DNA of 6,820 nt from Gemmatimonadota bacterium (GTDB lineage Bacteria > Gemmatimonadota > Gemmatimonadetes > Longimicrobiales > Gaopeijiaceae), in NCBI GenBank assembly GCA_002731735.1, contig PCCM01000013.1:11717-18536 (forward strand), read 5' to 3'. The notes under the pieces were generated by a model. It searched no databases. It saw nothing but the letters and a program-made list of their open reading frames with translations, and had not been told where the DNA came from. Shown here one piece after another: positions 6,405 to 6,820 of this stretch. The position numbers and the translations under genes were made by a program. How positions within the stretch are numbered: position 1 is the first letter of the stretch; every line of letters begins with the position of its first letter.

Positions 6405-6435
6405 AAGGCCGTCGTACCTGTTGGAGTTGGTGGGC

Positions 6436-6467
6436 GCGACCGCTTGACGCAGTCGGGTCGCTTTTCT
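6436..6467 (+). terminator. Intrinsic terminator of the fmdB-type gene
   Basis: GCGACC at 6436-6441 pairs perfectly with GGTCGC at 6456-6461 around a 14-nt loop and is followed directly by TTTTCT at 6462-6467. It lies 31 nt after the fmdB stop codon and before the convergent adaptor gene. The minus strand has no T-tract after the stem, so it should act on the plus strand only. Confidence 0.7.
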
Positions 6468-6487
6468 ATGCGTCTAGTTGAGGAAGT

Positions 6488-6820
6488 TCAGCGTCCGTAA
6501 CCGCCCCTACCACGCATACCTCCTGGCATCCCTCCACCGAACGGGTTCCCCCCCATCCGCCCACGCATGCGCTCGAGCATCTCGTCCCGCTCTGCCTGGA
6601 GCCGGCCCCCGCCGATGATAGCGACGTAGTCACCCTCATCCAGTCCGCTCACTACTTGTGTGTGGTCCCAGTCGGTCAAGCCGATCATGACCATGCGTGG
6701 TTCGGCAGCTCCGTCCTCCGCAACCACGAACACGACCGCCTGCTGTGTCCGGACCTCTCCTGAACTACCGCGCTGGCCCTGACCGGCCCCGAATCCCCTG
6801 CCGCCCCTGCCGCCCCTGCC
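6488..6820 (-). CDS. RND efflux periplasmic adaptor (membrane fusion protein, HlyD/AcrA type), C-terminal part
   Basis: The last 110 codons and the TGA stop (6490-6488) are present; the N-terminal part is beyond 6820. After a Gly/Arg-rich stretch comes a typical membrane-proximal domain ending: VVFVVAEDGAAEPRMVMIGL, then VVSGLDEGDYVAIIGGGRLQ. This matches the family pattern in which a beta strand and a turn of the form G-L-x-x-G-D precede the C-terminus. The adaptor bridges an inner-membrane RND or ABC pump and an outer-membrane channel in the periplasm. Two oddities stand out: a GGR-repeat linker (visible residues 1-18) just before the VFVV strand, where most relatives have a short loop, and a Gly/Met/Arg-rich tail of about 25 residues. 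MacA-type ABC adaptors are an alternative, and pump genes, if linked, are outside the window. Confidence 0.75.
   Translation of the reverse strand, partial: GRGGRGGRGFGAGQGQRGSSGEVRTQQAVVFVVAEDGAAEPRMVMIGLTDWDHTQVVSGLDEGDYVAIIGGGRLQAERDEMLERMRGRMGGNPFGGGMPGGMRGRGGYGR
6796..6820 (-). repeat. 9-bp tandem repeat encoding Arg-Gly-Gly in the adaptor
   Basis: The unit GCCGCCCCT (plus strand) is repeated with period 9 across 6797-6820 and runs off the window. On the minus strand it reads as in-frame Arg-Gly-Gly repeats. Such repeats can change copy number by slippage without breaking the frame; the total number is not visible here. Confidence 0.75.

Noticed and set aside
6488..6733. Separate 81-codon gene starting at GTG 6733
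   Set aside because: The frame stays open upstream to the window edge, and VFVV is an internal strand of an adaptor domain, so this is the 3' end of a larger gene.
1..6820. CRISPR array, tRNA, rRNA, transposon ends or phage genes
   Set aside because: I saw no regularly spaced repeats, no cloverleaf-like or rRNA sequence, and no transposase or integrase on either strand.

Overview
The window is GC-rich, tightly packed bacterial DNA with six protein-coding genes, two of them cut by the window ends. The gene content is a DUF1592/DUF1552 pair with a planctomycete-type cytochrome c domain, a secreted PQQ beta-propeller dehydrogenase, an NHL-propeller lyase-like protein, an FmdB zinc ribbon and an RND-type membrane fusion protein. 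It fits an uncultured, probably aerobic, Gram-negative member of Acidobacteriota, Gemmatimonadota or a related phylum. That placement is inference from gene families; no rRNA or other phylogenetic marker is present.

Layout: positions 1-2641 (minus strand) hold a two-gene operon, a di-heme DUF1592-family protein followed by a DUF1552 protein with a Tat-like signal, joined by an ATGA stop/start overlap. A 191-bp divergent region (2642-2832) follows, with a weak promoter candidate and a 19-codon leader-like ORF. A PQQ-dependent dehydrogenase (2833-4815, plus) comes next. A 141-bp convergent gap (4816-4956) is packed with inverted repeats, the longest being a 56-nt imperfect palindrome that overlaps the next stop codon. 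An exported NHL-repeat protein (4957-6030, minus) closely resembles peptidyl-alpha-hydroxyglycine alpha-amidating lyase (PAL). A second divergent region (6031-6158) carries alternating inverted repeats. A small FmdB-type zinc-ribbon gene (6159-6404, plus) ends in five histidines and is followed by a good intrinsic terminator. The C-terminal 110 codons of an efflux periplasmic adaptor (6488-6820, minus) close the window.

How the genes may work together: four of the six products are predicted to be exported, and the adaptor is periplasmic by family. The di-heme DUF1592 protein and the PQQ enzyme are divergently transcribed. The PQQ enzyme has no heme domain of its own, so an external electron acceptor is needed; the neighbouring cytochrome is a candidate, but this is speculation. 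The lyase-like gene and fmdB are transcribed away from each other and need not be functionally linked to the rest.

I found no mobile element, CRISPR array, tRNA, rRNA, or obvious defence or biosynthetic system. The most noteworthy items are the PAL-like protein, which keeps the zinc histidine triad but appears to have His in place of a catalytic Arg, and the long palindrome at its 3' end.
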